A DNA stretch of 64,000 nt from contig NC_021921.1 in NCBI RefSeq assembly GCF_000470655.1, positions 806,001 to 870,000 of the forward strand, given 5' to 3'. The notes under the pieces are model-generated. The model was not told the DNA's origin. It did not search any database and saw nothing but the letters and a program-made list of their open reading frames with translations. This stretch comes from Halorhabdus tiamatea SARL4B (GTDB lineage Archaea > Halobacteriota > Halobacteria > Halobacteriales > Haloarculaceae). Both the position numbers and the translations under genes were made by a program. Numbering within the stretch: position 1 is the first letter of the stretch; every line of letters begins with the position of its first letter. Positions 36,139 through 45,127 of the stretch are shown piece by piece.

Positions 36139-36876
36139 ATGGAACCGAAAACCTGCGTCGTGACGGGCGCATCGCGAGGGATCGGCCGTGGGATCGCCGA
36201 ACGGTTCGGCGAAGCTGGGTGTGACGTCGCGGTCAACTACCGGAGTTCCGGCGAGGCCGCTCGCGAGGTCGTCGAGACAATCGAGGACGCCGGCGGGTCG
36301 GCAATCGCGGTCAAAGCCGACGTAACCGAACCCGAGCAAGTGCAAGCGATGGCCGAGGACGTCGAAGACGCCTTCGGGACGGTCGACGTACTGGTCAACA
36401 ACGCCGGTATCAACCAGGACGTCTTCTTCGAGGAGATGACCCACGAGCAGTGGGACACCGTCCTCGACGTCCACCTGGACGGGGCCTTTCACTGCACCCA
36501 GACGTTCTACGACGACCTCGCGGCGGCCGCGGACGGTCGCCTCATCAACATCTCCAGCATCGTCGCCAAGGGCGGCAACCTGGGGCAGGCCAACTACGCG
36601 ACGGCGAAGGCCGGCATCTTCGGATTCACGCGAACGCTGGCGCAGGAACTCGCCCGCGAGGGATCGACGGCCAACTGCGTCGCGCCGGGGTTCATCGAGA
36701 CGAGTATGGTGACGGACCTCCCCGAGTCGATCATCGAACAGGTCGAGGAAGACACCCCACTCGGCCGGATCGGAGACGTCGAAGAAGTGGCCGACATCGT
36801 CGCCTTCCTCGCCAGCGAGCGCTCGTCGTTCATCACCGGCGAGGTGATCGACGTCAACGGCGGGATGGATCTGTAA
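36139..36876 (+). CDS. Short-chain dehydrogenase, 3-oxoacyl-ACP/acetoacetyl-CoA reductase-like
   Basis: A 245-residue NAD(P)-dependent reductase. The cofactor motif TGASRGIGRG is near residue 10, NNAGINQD near 86, catalytic Ser in INISSIV and YATAK (Y and K) near 151-155, and the family end SFITGEVIDVNGGMDL. This is the FabG/PhaB group. Haloarchaea lack fatty-acid synthesis but use PhaB-like reductases for polyhydroxyalkanoate, so that role is likely but not proven. The start at MEPKTCVVTG removes an unlikely Arg-rich extension. Confidence 0.9.
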   Translation: MEPKTCVVTGASRGIGRGIAERFGEAGCDVAVNYRSSGEAAREVVETIEDAGGSAIAVKADVTEPEQVQAMAEDVEDAFGTVDVLVNNAGINQDVFFEEMTHEQWDTVLDVHLDGAFHCTQTFYDDLAAAADGRLINISSIVAKGGNLGQANYATAKAGIFGFTRTLAQELAREGSTANCVAPGFIETSMVTDLPESIIEQVEEDTPLGRIGDVEEVADIVAFLASERSSFITGEVIDVNGGMDL

Positions 36877-36877
36877 C

Positions 36878-38863
36878 TCACTCGAACTTCGCGAGCAGAT
36901 CGGCGTAAAACCCGGCGTCACCGTCGTTACCGTCCGCAAGTTTCTCGACGATAAGTTCCGGTGTCGAGCGGGCCAGCGTGTCCTTCCTCGGTGTTCGATC
37001 GACCTGTAGCTTGCCGTCTTCGAGCCCGAGCGCCTGGATGCCGTCGACGCCGATTTCCCGATCGGCCGTCTCCCGGATCTCCCGGGCGAGGTGAGAGACG
37101 AACACGGCCGTCTGGTCGCGTGCTCCGAGTGCCTCCAGAATCCCGGCCATGATCTTCGCGCTCGCGCCGGGTTCGGTGATGCTCTCTAACTCGTCGACCA
37201 GCACGAGCGTCTCGCCCTCGCTCGCGGCATCGGTGACCAGTTCGCCAAAGGAGCGTAGCGTGCTCTCGAAGGCCCCCGCGTCGAGCGTCCCCTGGGTCTT
37301 GGCGTGGTAGTGCAGGGCGTCGATCCGCCCGACGTGCACCCGGTCTGCGGGCACCGGCAAACCCATGTGGGCGAGGATCACGGTCAGGGCGATCAGATCC
37401 AGCATGGAGGTCTTCCCACCGCTGTTGACCCCCGAGAGGAGCCTGACGCCGGAGACATCGTAGTCGACCGGCTCGACGTCACCGAACTCGACGTCGAGCA
37501 ACGGCGAGCGGCCGCCCTCGATCGTGATTCCGTCGCCGCCGAGTTCGGGCATCGTCGCGTCGAAATCGGCAGCGAAGCGGGCGATCGCGAGTTCGACGTC
37601 CAGTTCCAGGGCGGCATCGACGAGAGTCTCCGCGGGCTCGCGCATCGACGCCAGGTCGTCGGCGAGTTCGGTCTTGAGGCGCTCGGCTCGCCGGTCGCGG
37701 GCCGTCGTGAGTTCCTCCCGGAGTCGCGAGACGACGCTCTCCTCGCGCTCGACGGGGAACGTAGGCTCGTCCGGGAAGGCACGCCGGGCGATGTCAGCGA
37801 CGTCCCGGAGATCCAGTGTGTCGATGACGTGTTCGCGGGCCGCTTCGACGGCGTCGTCGTACTCGTCGGCCAGTTCCCTCGAAAGCACCTCGTCGACGCC
37901 AGCGCCGCGCTCGACGAGCGAGAGCAGGTCCGCCCCCTCGATGGTGACGTCCTGGGCCTCGATCGCCTCCCGAAGGCGGTCGTTAGCGACCGATTCGGCC
38001 TCGCCCACGGCGGCATCGAGGTCGTCGACAGCCGTCTGAAGCCGCCGGAGTTCGTCGTCGCCGGTCGGCGTCCCTTCCGCGTCGAGTCGATCCAGCGCGG
38101 CTTCGAGCACGTCGAGATCACAGGGTGCGTCGAGATCGGCCGCCCGGTGGACGGTGATCGCGGCAAGGATGCGGTCGCGGTTGTGGGCGAAGAAGGCGAG
38201 CGGGCGTTCGGGGACGACTGCGGCCGGTTCCGCGAGCGCGTCGGGTTCGACGCGGACGTCACCCTCGACGTCGACGCCGGCGAAGGAGTCATCGAGCGCC
38301 ACCACGGTCGCGTAGCCGCGGGCGAGTTCCGCCAGGTCGCGGCTGTCCTCGACGACTTCGACGCTCAACTCGGGGATCGCCTCCCGGGCGCTGGCATAGG
38401 TCTCGCCGTCAGTCGTCGCGAGACACCGGTCCCGGACCCGGACGTCACCTGGCACTTCGAGTGGTTCGACGTCTTCGAGCGCGGCGAGGACGGCGTCGTC
38501 GGGGTCGCGCTCCATCGCGCGTTCACTCAGAGCACGGACCTCGTCGATCCGGGATTCGCTGGCGCTGGGATAGAACGTCTCCAGTCTGGCGGCCGCGTAG
38601 TCGGTGACGGTGCGGTCCGCCAGGAGGTCGAGGACGTCCCGGTACACTTCCCGGGCGCGCGGCGTCGCGAGGAAGGTTCCCTCGTCGTCGTGGCGCTGCC
38701 TGATCGCCGCGCGGACGATCCGGGCGGCCCGGCCCTGACTGATGCCGGGAGCCCGCGCGACGGCGGCGACGTCGCCCGATTCGATCGCGGCTTCGGGGGC
38801 CTCGAGCTCGGCGAGAGCGTCGGCAGTCTTCGCGCCGACGCCGGGGATCGCCGTCAAATCCAT
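36878..38863 (-). CDS. Archaeal MutS-like ATPase with helix-hairpin-helix domain
   Basis: A 661-residue protein with an N-terminal HhH (IPGVGAKTADALAEL, and APGISQGRAARIVRAA) and a MutS-type C-terminal ATPase. Walker A is GVNSGGKTSM (about 478-487), Walker B LVLVDELESI, and the switch region VFVSHLAREI. The middle is a coiled-coil region without a mismatch-recognition domain I. It belongs to the archaeal MutS5/MutS2-like group, likely acting on recombination intermediates or branched DNA rather than mismatches. Its stop is 1 base from the SDR gene end, converging. Confidence 0.9.
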   Translation of the reverse strand: MDLTAIPGVGAKTADALAELEAPEAAIESGDVAAVARAPGISQGRAARIVRAAIRQRHDDEGTFLATPRAREVYRDVLDLLADRTVTDYAAARLETFYPSASESRIDEVRALSERAMERDPDDAVLAALEDVEPLEVPGDVRVRDRCLATTDGETYASAREAIPELSVEVVEDSRDLAELARGYATVVALDDSFAGVDVEGDVRVEPDALAEPAAVVPERPLAFFAHNRDRILAAITVHRAADLDAPCDLDVLEAALDRLDAEGTPTGDDELRRLQTAVDDLDAAVGEAESVANDRLREAIEAQDVTIEGADLLSLVERGAGVDEVLSRELADEYDDAVEAAREHVIDTLDLRDVADIARRAFPDEPTFPVEREESVVSRLREELTTARDRRAERLKTELADDLASMREPAETLVDAALELDVELAIARFAADFDATMPELGGDGITIEGGRSPLLDVEFGDVEPVDYDVSGVRLLSGVNSGGKTSMLDLIALTVILAHMGLPVPADRVHVGRIDALHYHAKTQGTLDAGAFESTLRSFGELVTDAASEGETLVLVDELESITEPGASAKIMAGILEALGARDQTAVFVSHLAREIRETADREIGVDGIQALGLEDGKLQVDRTPRKDTLARSTPELIVEKLADGNDGDAGFYADLLAKFE

Positions 38864-38976
38864 CTACCCGTGTCTCGCGGCCCCGTGAGAAAAATCTCAC
38901 GCCCGATGTCTTGGGACGTGAGCGGAATCTCCAGCAGTTCTTCGAGACAATTTGGCGCTGTGGACGACGATCTGGG

Positions 38977-39192
38977 CTACTTGCTCGTATCGAGACCGAT
39001 CAACTGGTAGAGCAGACACTGCTGGGTCAGCCCGGTCCCGAGCATGACAACACCGACCAGCAACGCGATCGCGCCGACGACCGTCCCGAGATTCGACAGC
39101 GGCCCGGCGAAGATAGCGAGCCCGATAGCACCGAGGGCGATGCCAACAATGAGGCGAACGTTGCGATCCAGCGCTCCGACGTTTCGTTCCAT
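38977..39192 (-). CDS. Small DUF2892-type inner membrane protein
   Basis: A 71-residue membrane protein: MERNVGALDRNVRLIVGIAL starts it, then two helices (about 14-32 and 36-54) and a Cys in LTQQCLLYQLIGLDT. This is the YgaP-like DUF2892 pattern. The start at MERNVG is chosen over the longer in-frame ATG at 39297, which would overlap the histidine kinase end. Confidence 0.82.
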   Translation of the reverse strand: MERNVGALDRNVRLIVGIALGAIGLAIFAGPLSNLGTVVGAIALLVGVVMLGTGLTQQCLLYQLIGLDTSK

Positions 39193-39297
39193 GACAGCAG
39201 GAAGTTCGACGCCGATCCCCTTACCTGTTGTGGGCGATATTGGCAATACCGCAAAAAGTATCGCGTCCCTGCCGGCGATCGTCCGGGAAATCGCCAC

Positions 39298-41043
39298 TCA
39301 CTCGACGATCTCGACGCCGGAGAACGAAAAGCGTGCGCCGCCCGTCTCGGCGTCGGTGACGGTCACTGACCAGCCGTGAGCCTCCGCGATCTGGCGGACG
39401 ATCGTGAGCCCGAAGCCGGTGCCCCGCTCCTGAGTCGTGAACCCGGGCTCGAAGACGCGCTCGCGGTCGTCTGGATCGATGCCCGGACCGTCGTCCTCGA
39501 GGTAAAACCCGCTCGCGAGGCGACCGATCCGGATCGTGGCCTCGTTGCCGGCGTGCTCGACCGCGTTCCGGAAGAGGTTCTCGAAGACGTGCTGGAGGCG
39601 GTCGCGGTCCGCCCGGACGGTAAACTCGTCGACGATCTCGAGGGTGGCCTCGCCGGTCGCCACCGCGTCCCAGCACTGCCCGACGACGTCGGCGACGTGA
39701 ACGGGCTCAGTCTCCCCGACAGTCTCGCCCTGGCGGGCGAGCGTAAGGGTGTCCTCGATGATCGCCGCCATGCGGCCGAGCGCCCGATCGATCGGCGCGA
39801 GGTGTTCGTGATCTGCGTCACACTCCTCGGCCGCGAGCGTGAGGCGACTCTGAGCGACGTTCAAGGGGTTTCGCAGGTCGTGGGAGATGACGCCCGCGAA
39901 CTCCGCGAGCCGGTCGACCTCCCGCTCGAGCTGTCGTTCGCGCTCCTTGCGGTCGGTGATATCGCGGGCGACGCTCAAAACCGCCTCCTCGCCGAAGTAC
40001 GTCACCAGACTCGACGTGATCTCGACGGGGATCCGCTCGCCGGATTTTGTGACATGAACGGCCTCGAAAGTCAACTCCCCCTCGTCGCGGATCGTCTCGA
40101 TCGCTTCGCTGATGTCTCCCGTCTCTTCGGCCGCGTCGATGTCCCAGGGCGTCATACCCAGGAGTTCGCCCTCGTCGTAGCCCAATCGCTCGCGGGCACT
40201 CTCGTTGACGGCGAGGAACCGGCCGTCGAAGTCATGGACGAAGACAGCGTCGTTGATGCCGTGAAACAGGCCCTGGAAGGTGTCTCTGGTCTCCTGTCGT
40301 TCGCGCTCGCGTTCGGTACGCTCGGTGACGTCCCGTAACGCCGCGACGGCACCCTGAATCGTCCCGTCCGCGTCTTCCAGCGGGAAGTATCGGACGTCAA
40401 ACTCGCGTTCGGTGCCGTCGGCCCTCGACCGCGTCGTCCCGTACTCGATGAGTTCACCGGCCAGCGCCCGGTCGATGTGTGGCTTGATAGTCTTAAACTG
40501 ATCCGAACCCAGCGCGTCTTGGATCGTCTGTCCAGGGAGTCCCCCCTGATCGAGCCCGTAGAACTCCCGGTAGGCACGATTGGCCAGCACGTACGCGTAA
40601 GATTGATCGACAGCGGCCAGCAGGTTCGTCGAACTCTCGACAGTCTGTTCGTACCGTCGGAGTCGGCGTTCGGTCTCGGCCTGTTCGGTGACGTCTGATC
40701 CCGAGACGAGCAGGTGCGTGACCTCGCCGGCGTCGTCGCGCAGTCCGGCGACGTGCCACTTGATACAGCGGATCTCGCCGTCCTCGGTTCGGGCGACGTT
40801 CTCGTGGATGTCGAACGCGTCATCCTCCCTGACAGCCTCGAGCACCGTCGCCAGATCGACGTCACTCGCCGCGGGAACGACCGTTTCGAACCAGTCTACG
40901 CCGAGTAGCTCCGCCCGGTCGTAGCCGAGGACCGCACACCCACGGTCGTTGATCCGCTGGATCGTCCCCTCAGCGTCCAACACCAGCATGATCGCCGCGG
41001 CCTTCTCGAAGGCCATCCGGGCGACTTCGTCCTCAGACACCAT
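39298..41043 (-). CDS. PAS-domain sensor histidine kinase
   Basis: A soluble signal-transducing kinase of 581 residues. Three PAS domains lie at about 10-125, 130-245 and 250-365 (for example DAEGTIQRINDRGCAVLGYD and DFDGRFLAVNESARERLGYD). The HisKA box is FAGVISHDLRNPLN with the phosphoacceptor H388. The ATPase has VFENLFRNAVEHAG (N box), YLEDDGPGIDPDDRERVF (G1) and GTGFGLTIVRQIAEAHG (G2). No transmembrane helix or partner regulator is next to it, so the sensed cue is probably cytoplasmic (redox or light) and the output is unknown. Confidence 0.94.
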   Translation of the reverse strand: MVSEDEVARMAFEKAAAIMLVLDAEGTIQRINDRGCAVLGYDRAELLGVDWFETVVPAASDVDLATVLEAVREDDAFDIHENVARTEDGEIRCIKWHVAGLRDDAGEVTHLLVSGSDVTEQAETERRLRRYEQTVESSTNLLAAVDQSYAYVLANRAYREFYGLDQGGLPGQTIQDALGSDQFKTIKPHIDRALAGELIEYGTTRSRADGTEREFDVRYFPLEDADGTIQGAVAALRDVTERTERERERQETRDTFQGLFHGINDAVFVHDFDGRFLAVNESARERLGYDEGELLGMTPWDIDAAEETGDISEAIETIRDEGELTFEAVHVTKSGERIPVEITSSLVTYFGEEAVLSVARDITDRKERERQLEREVDRLAEFAGVISHDLRNPLNVAQSRLTLAAEECDADHEHLAPIDRALGRMAAIIEDTLTLARQGETVGETEPVHVADVVGQCWDAVATGEATLEIVDEFTVRADRDRLQHVFENLFRNAVEHAGNEATIRIGRLASGFYLEDDGPGIDPDDRERVFEPGFTTQERGTGFGLTIVRQIAEAHGWSVTVTDAETGGARFSFSGVEIVE

Positions 41044-41164
41044 TGCCGTCTCTTGGCGTCAGAACACCTTTAAAGGTCGTTTCGACGGAAAACTTGCTGT
41101 TCGGGATCTCTCTCGAGACGATCGGCCGTCTGATCAATCTGTGTCCGGATTCCCACCCGTCCAG

Positions 41165-42193
41165 TCAGCGCGCGTCGAGCCCGAGGCCCTCGGCCAGCAA
41201 CTCCTGAGAGCGAAGCGCGTCGTCGTGGTCGGCGACGACCTGCTGGATCATGACCTCCTCGACGCCGACCCGGTCGGTGAGCTGTTCGAGCAAGCCTGCA
41301 AGCGTCTCCGGACTTCCGGAGATGGCTCGCGGCCACTCGCCAGCATCGAGGGTGGTCGGTGTCGGGTCGGGGACACCGCCGAGTTCGTCGATAGCCTCGT
41401 CGATCGACGGCGTCGAACCGACGACCCCGCGGGCCATCCGCTGGAAGGACGCCTCAGCTACCGCCCGCTTGCGGGCCGCCTTCTCGTCGGTCTCGGCGGC
41501 GATGGCGTTGACCGCGACCATCCCAGCTGGCTCGTCGAGGCCGCCGTCGCTGGCGGCGGGCTCGAAGTGCTCGCGGTAGGTCTCGAAGGCCTGGGTCGCG
41601 AAGCCGGGGCGGATGAACGCCGCGAAACAGTACCGCAAGCCGAGTTGCCCCGCGACTTTCGCACTGGAGGGACTCGATCCGAGCACCCACGGAACGGGCG
41701 GCTCCTCGCCGGATCGGGGGATCTCGAGGTCGCTGTAGGGGTGGTCGTCGGGAAAAGCGTCGTAGAGGTGGGCGACGACGGCCTCGATCTTCTCGCGGTG
41801 CTCGGCGTCGGGGTTCTCGACCCGGCGCTCGGTCCCCAGCGCGCGATCGGCGGCCGGCGAGCCATTGGCCCGGCCCAGCCCGGCGTCGATGCGACCGGGT
41901 GCGAGACCGTCCAGCGCGCCGAAGACCTCGGCGACCTTGTAGGGGCTGTAGTGATTGAGCAGGACGGCTCCCGATCCAAGGCGGATCGAATCGGTCTCGG
42001 CCGCGAGATGGCCAAGCAGCACCTCTGGCGTCGTTCCCGCGAGCGTGTCGCCCATCGCATGATGTTCGGCGACCCAGAACCGCGAATAGCCGAGTTCCTC
42101 GGCCTGTTTCGCGGCGGTGACGGTGTTCGCGTAGGCGTCGGTCGCGGTGCCACCCTCGGGGACCGGCGAGAGATCGACAAGTGAGAGATCCAT
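41165..42193 (-). CDS. LLM-class flavin-dependent oxidoreductase
   Basis: A luciferase-like monooxygenase family protein (342 residues) binding FMN or F420. The N-terminus (MDLSLVDLSPVPEGGTATDA), the RFWVAEHHAM motif, RLGSGAVLLNHYSPYKVAEV and PVPWVLGSSPSSAKVAGQ are those of the MsnO8-like subgroup. The start is set by that conserved N-terminus; the frame is open far upstream through the divergent larE gene. Substrate unknown. Confidence 0.92.
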   Translation of the reverse strand: MDLSLVDLSPVPEGGTATDAYANTVTAAKQAEELGYSRFWVAEHHAMGDTLAGTTPEVLLGHLAAETDSIRLGSGAVLLNHYSPYKVAEVFGALDGLAPGRIDAGLGRANGSPAADRALGTERRVENPDAEHREKIEAVVAHLYDAFPDDHPYSDLEIPRSGEEPPVPWVLGSSPSSAKVAGQLGLRYCFAAFIRPGFATQAFETYREHFEPAASDGGLDEPAGMVAVNAIAAETDEKAARKRAVAEASFQRMARGVVGSTPSIDEAIDELGGVPDPTPTTLDAGEWPRAISGSPETLAGLLEQLTDRVGVEEVMIQQVVADHDDALRSQELLAEGLGLDAR

Positions 42194-42314
42194 GGCGGCT
42201 GTCGGGGATAGCGCGGGGTAATCGTTGGGCTCCCGGCAGTTTTGTGGCCGGAGGGGGCTGTACCGTCGTCCCGGGACAACGGGCTTTTGCGCGTCCATTC
42301 CGTACCGCGGGCTA

Positions 42315-43139
42315 ATGGCATCCACCCAACGGACCGTCGAGGACAAACTCGCGGCGGCCCGTGCCGACCTGGCCGCCCGCGACGGCGTCCTCGTGGCCTT
42401 CTCGGGCGGCGTCGACTCCAGCGTCGTCGCCGCGATCGCCGAAGACGCACTCGGCGAGGACGCAGTCGCCTGCACCGCCAGAAGCGAGACGCTCCCCGAG
42501 GCCGAACTTGAGGAGGCCAAACGCGTCGCCAGGGAGATCGACATTCGCCACGACGTCGTCGAGTTCTCCGAACTCGAGGACGAGAACTTCGTCGCGAACG
42601 ACGGCGATCGGTGCTATCACTGCCGGTCGATGCGCTTAGAGACGATGTACGACCGCGCGCGAGAGCTCGGCATCGAGACCGTCTGTGACGGCACGAACGC
42701 CTCGGATCCCGGCGAGGGACACCGCCCCGGACTCCAGGCCGTCGAAGAGTTGGACGCCGTCTCCCCCTTGCTCGAACACGACATCACGAAGGAGGAAGTC
42801 AGAGAGATCGCCGACCACTACGACCTCTCGGTGGCCGAGAAACCGTCGATGGCGTGTCTCTCCTCGCGCATCCCGACCGGCCTCGAAGTCACCGAGGAGA
42901 AACTCACCCGGATCGAAGAGGCCGAGCGCGTCCTCCGGACGTGGGGCTTCGAGCAGTTCCGCGTCCGGGATCACGACGGCATCGCCCGGATCGAGGTCGG
43001 CGAGGACGAACTTGAGGCGGCCTTAGACCGGGAGTTCGTCGCCGCTGCGCGCGAGCACATCGGGGATCTGGGCTTCGAGCACGTCACGCTCGACCTGGAG
43101 GGGTATCGGACGGGGAGCGTCAGCCCGGCAAGCGAATGA
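42315..43139 (+). CDS. larE: LarE-type ATP-dependent sacrificial sulfur transferase
   Basis: A PP-loop ATPase that in Lar-type pathways adds sulfur to the nickel-pincer cofactor of lactate racemase. The PP-loop is AFSGGVDSSV (about 27-36), followed by DRCYHCRSMR with two Cys and MACLSSRIPTGLEV with a third. The 274 residues match LarE. No larA, larB or larC is in the window, so the acceptor could be another cofactor. Start is at MASTQRTVEDK; the upstream in-frame extension is Arg-rich and unlikely. Confidence 0.93.
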   Translation: MASTQRTVEDKLAAARADLAARDGVLVAFSGGVDSSVVAAIAEDALGEDAVACTARSETLPEAELEEAKRVAREIDIRHDVVEFSELEDENFVANDGDRCYHCRSMRLETMYDRARELGIETVCDGTNASDPGEGHRPGLQAVEELDAVSPLLEHDITKEEVREIADHYDLSVAEKPSMACLSSRIPTGLEVTEEKLTRIEEAERVLRTWGFEQFRVRDHDGIARIEVGEDELEAALDREFVAAAREHIGDLGFEHVTLDLEGYRTGSVSPASE

Positions 43140-43195
43140 TCCTCGACGTGGACACGGACGAGCGTGAAAATGGGGAAGCGATCGCTCCCTGTCAA

Positions 43196-44998
43196 TCACC
43201 GTTTCAGCGGCAGCCGGTCACCTTCTGCCGGCCGAACGAACCGCCAAACGGCGAGTGCGACCTCGAAGGCGACGATCAAGCCCACGGCCAGACCGCCTGC
43301 CTCGACCGGCGCGAGCGCGATCTCGTTCGCGCGATCGAGCAGGAACGGCTCCGGACTCGCGAAGTACCCGACGACGATCGAGAGGAGCCAGACCGGCGGA
43401 CGTAGCCGACGGAGCGAGAGGCGGCCTGTGAACAACGTCTGCTTCAGACCGCCCATCGGGAGATACCGGGCCAGCAGGATCACGACGAGTTCGTAGGCGG
43501 CGATGAGTGCGCCGCCGACCACGATCGGCGTCATTCCGAGAAGGCCGTTGCTCTCGATGACGCCACTGACCACCGCAGGTAGCTGCTCGTAGTAGCCTGC
43601 CGGCAGCGGGGCGTCGCTGGCGAGATAGCCGGCGACCGCCGCCAGGACCCAGGCATAGGGTCGGCGGGCTGCAACCGCGTTCGGGGACGGAAGCAGCCCG
43701 TCGCTGCCCGTCCAGGAAAGCAGGAGAAGCGTCCCCTCGAACAGCGCGATCATCGTCGCCGCGACGATGAACGGGGCCATGCCGGTCGGGTCGGGGTTGA
43801 AGATGAAGGCGACGCCGGCGAAGGCCGCCCAGAACAACAGCCGGCGGTCGGCCAGCCACTCCCGGGAGGTGACACCCATCATGATCGCGAGCATGATGAA
43901 GAGTGGAATCTGGAAGATCGCGGCGAAAAACCCCATCATCAGGACCATCAGGTCGAACGTCTGGGTCAGCCCGAAGGCGATGTCCGCCGCGCCCTCGGAG
44001 TAATAGAGGAAGTACGTGAAAATGGCCGGGAGGACCAGTATGTACGCGAAGGCCAGCCCGACAGTCGCGAGCACGAGGCTTGTCGGCACGGCCGCGAGGT
44101 AGTACCGGCGCTCACGGGGGAACAACCCCGGGCGCATGAACAGGTACGTCTCGTAGACGAACGCGGGCAGGGCGACGACGAACCCGGCCAGCGTCGCGAC
44201 CTTGAACCGCGCGAGGATCGTCGCCAGCGGGTTGTAGACGCGCGGACAGGCGGGTTTGATCGTCGCGCCTGCCTCGGTAACGACCGTCCCCGTCGTCGGA
44301 CACTGCTCGAGGGTCCCGGGCAAAAACGAGTACCAGATGGTGTTGATGATCTGCTCGCCGAAGGGGAAGACGACGGCGCTGACCCCGGCCATCAACACCA
44401 GCACGACACCGAGCCGACGGACCATCTCCTCGATGTGATCGGACAGCGGCATCTCCTCGTCGTCCGGAGCTTTATCGGCCGCCGTCTCGGTCGGGTCGGT
44501 CTCGAACGTCTCCCGCGGCGGCTCCTGATCCGGCGGTTCGTCCGCGGTCCGGGTCGGCTCCATCGGGTCGACGTCGCCGTCGGAATCTGTCGACGCCTTT
44601 CCTCTCGCCCGGGCGTCTCTCGCGTGGCCTGCGTGGTCTGCGTCCTGGGCGTCGGTGTCTTCTGTTGGTTCCTCCTCCGTAGACGACCCTTCGTCATCGG
44701 CCGACTCACCCGCGTCCTCGGGCTCCCAGTGGTCAGCCAGCGCTGGCTCGGTGTCGGGCACGTCCGTAGTCGTCGTGTCTTTCCCAGTCTCCTCGTCCGC
44801 AGAATCCCCGACATCCCTTGCATCGGACGGGTCCGAATCGACATCGGATTCCCCGGTTGGATCGGATTCGTCGACGGCGTCGTCCCTCGCCGGGTCGGCC
44901 GGGTCGGGTTCGTCGACGGCGTCGTCCCTCGCCGGGTCGGCGTCGTGTCCGTTCCCGGAACGGTCGTCGGTGTCGTCGGGACCGTCGCCGTCGGTCAT
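43196..44998 (-). CDS. tatC: Sec-independent translocase TatC, single-core form with extended termini
   Basis: Membrane receptor of the twin-arginine export system. The first 200 residues are Asp/Glu-rich and probably disordered, with a 14-residue repeat (DPARDDAVDE). The TatC core begins LSDHIEEMVRRLG (about 205) and has the MRPGLFPRERRYY motif, with six helices to about 440. A further 160 residues add about four helices not in bacterial TatC. Haloarchaea have one such protein and one fused TatC (TatCo and TatCt); this gene is divergent from the other. The xylanase at 581 has a Tat signal. Confidence 0.93.
   Translation of the reverse strand: MTDGDGPDDTDDRSGNGHDADPARDDAVDEPDPADPARDDAVDESDPTGESDVDSDPSDARDVGDSADEETGKDTTTTDVPDTEPALADHWEPEDAGESADDEGSSTEEEPTEDTDAQDADHAGHARDARARGKASTDSDGDVDPMEPTRTADEPPDQEPPRETFETDPTETAADKAPDDEEMPLSDHIEEMVRRLGVVLVLMAGVSAVVFPFGEQIINTIWYSFLPGTLEQCPTTGTVVTEAGATIKPACPRVYNPLATILARFKVATLAGFVVALPAFVYETYLFMRPGLFPRERRYYLAAVPTSLVLATVGLAFAYILVLPAIFTYFLYYSEGAADIAFGLTQTFDLMVLMMGFFAAIFQIPLFIMLAIMMGVTSREWLADRRLLFWAAFAGVAFIFNPDPTGMAPFIVAATMIALFEGTLLLLSWTGSDGLLPSPNAVAARRPYAWVLAAVAGYLASDAPLPAGYYEQLPAVVSGVIESNGLLGMTPIVVGGALIAAYELVVILLARYLPMGGLKQTLFTGRLSLRRLRPPVWLLSIVVGYFASPEPFLLDRANEIALAPVEAGGLAVGLIVAFEVALAVWRFVRPAEGDRLPLKR
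44867..44940. repeat. In-frame 42-bp tandem repeat in tatC
   Basis: TTCGTCGACGGCGTCGTCCC and the next 12 bases occur at 44867-44898 and 44909-44940, exactly 42 bases apart. They encode a repeated 14-residue acidic segment of the N-terminal tail. Confidence 0.8.
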
Positions 44999-45127
44999 CG
45001 TTTCGGCGAGTTGGCACCCCCCTATTGTAAGCCTTCTTTTCGCCGACGCGGGTCCGCGCCCGGTCGGCGAGTCCGCCTGCCGATGAATAAATTGATAACG
45101 GCGAGTTCGTTACTCCCCCGAACGAAG

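Noticed and set aside
44435-45127. Long upstream extension of the double TatC frame
   Set aside because: It runs antisense through the other tatC gene and the divergent promoter, with Arg-rich shadow text; start at 45128 is used.
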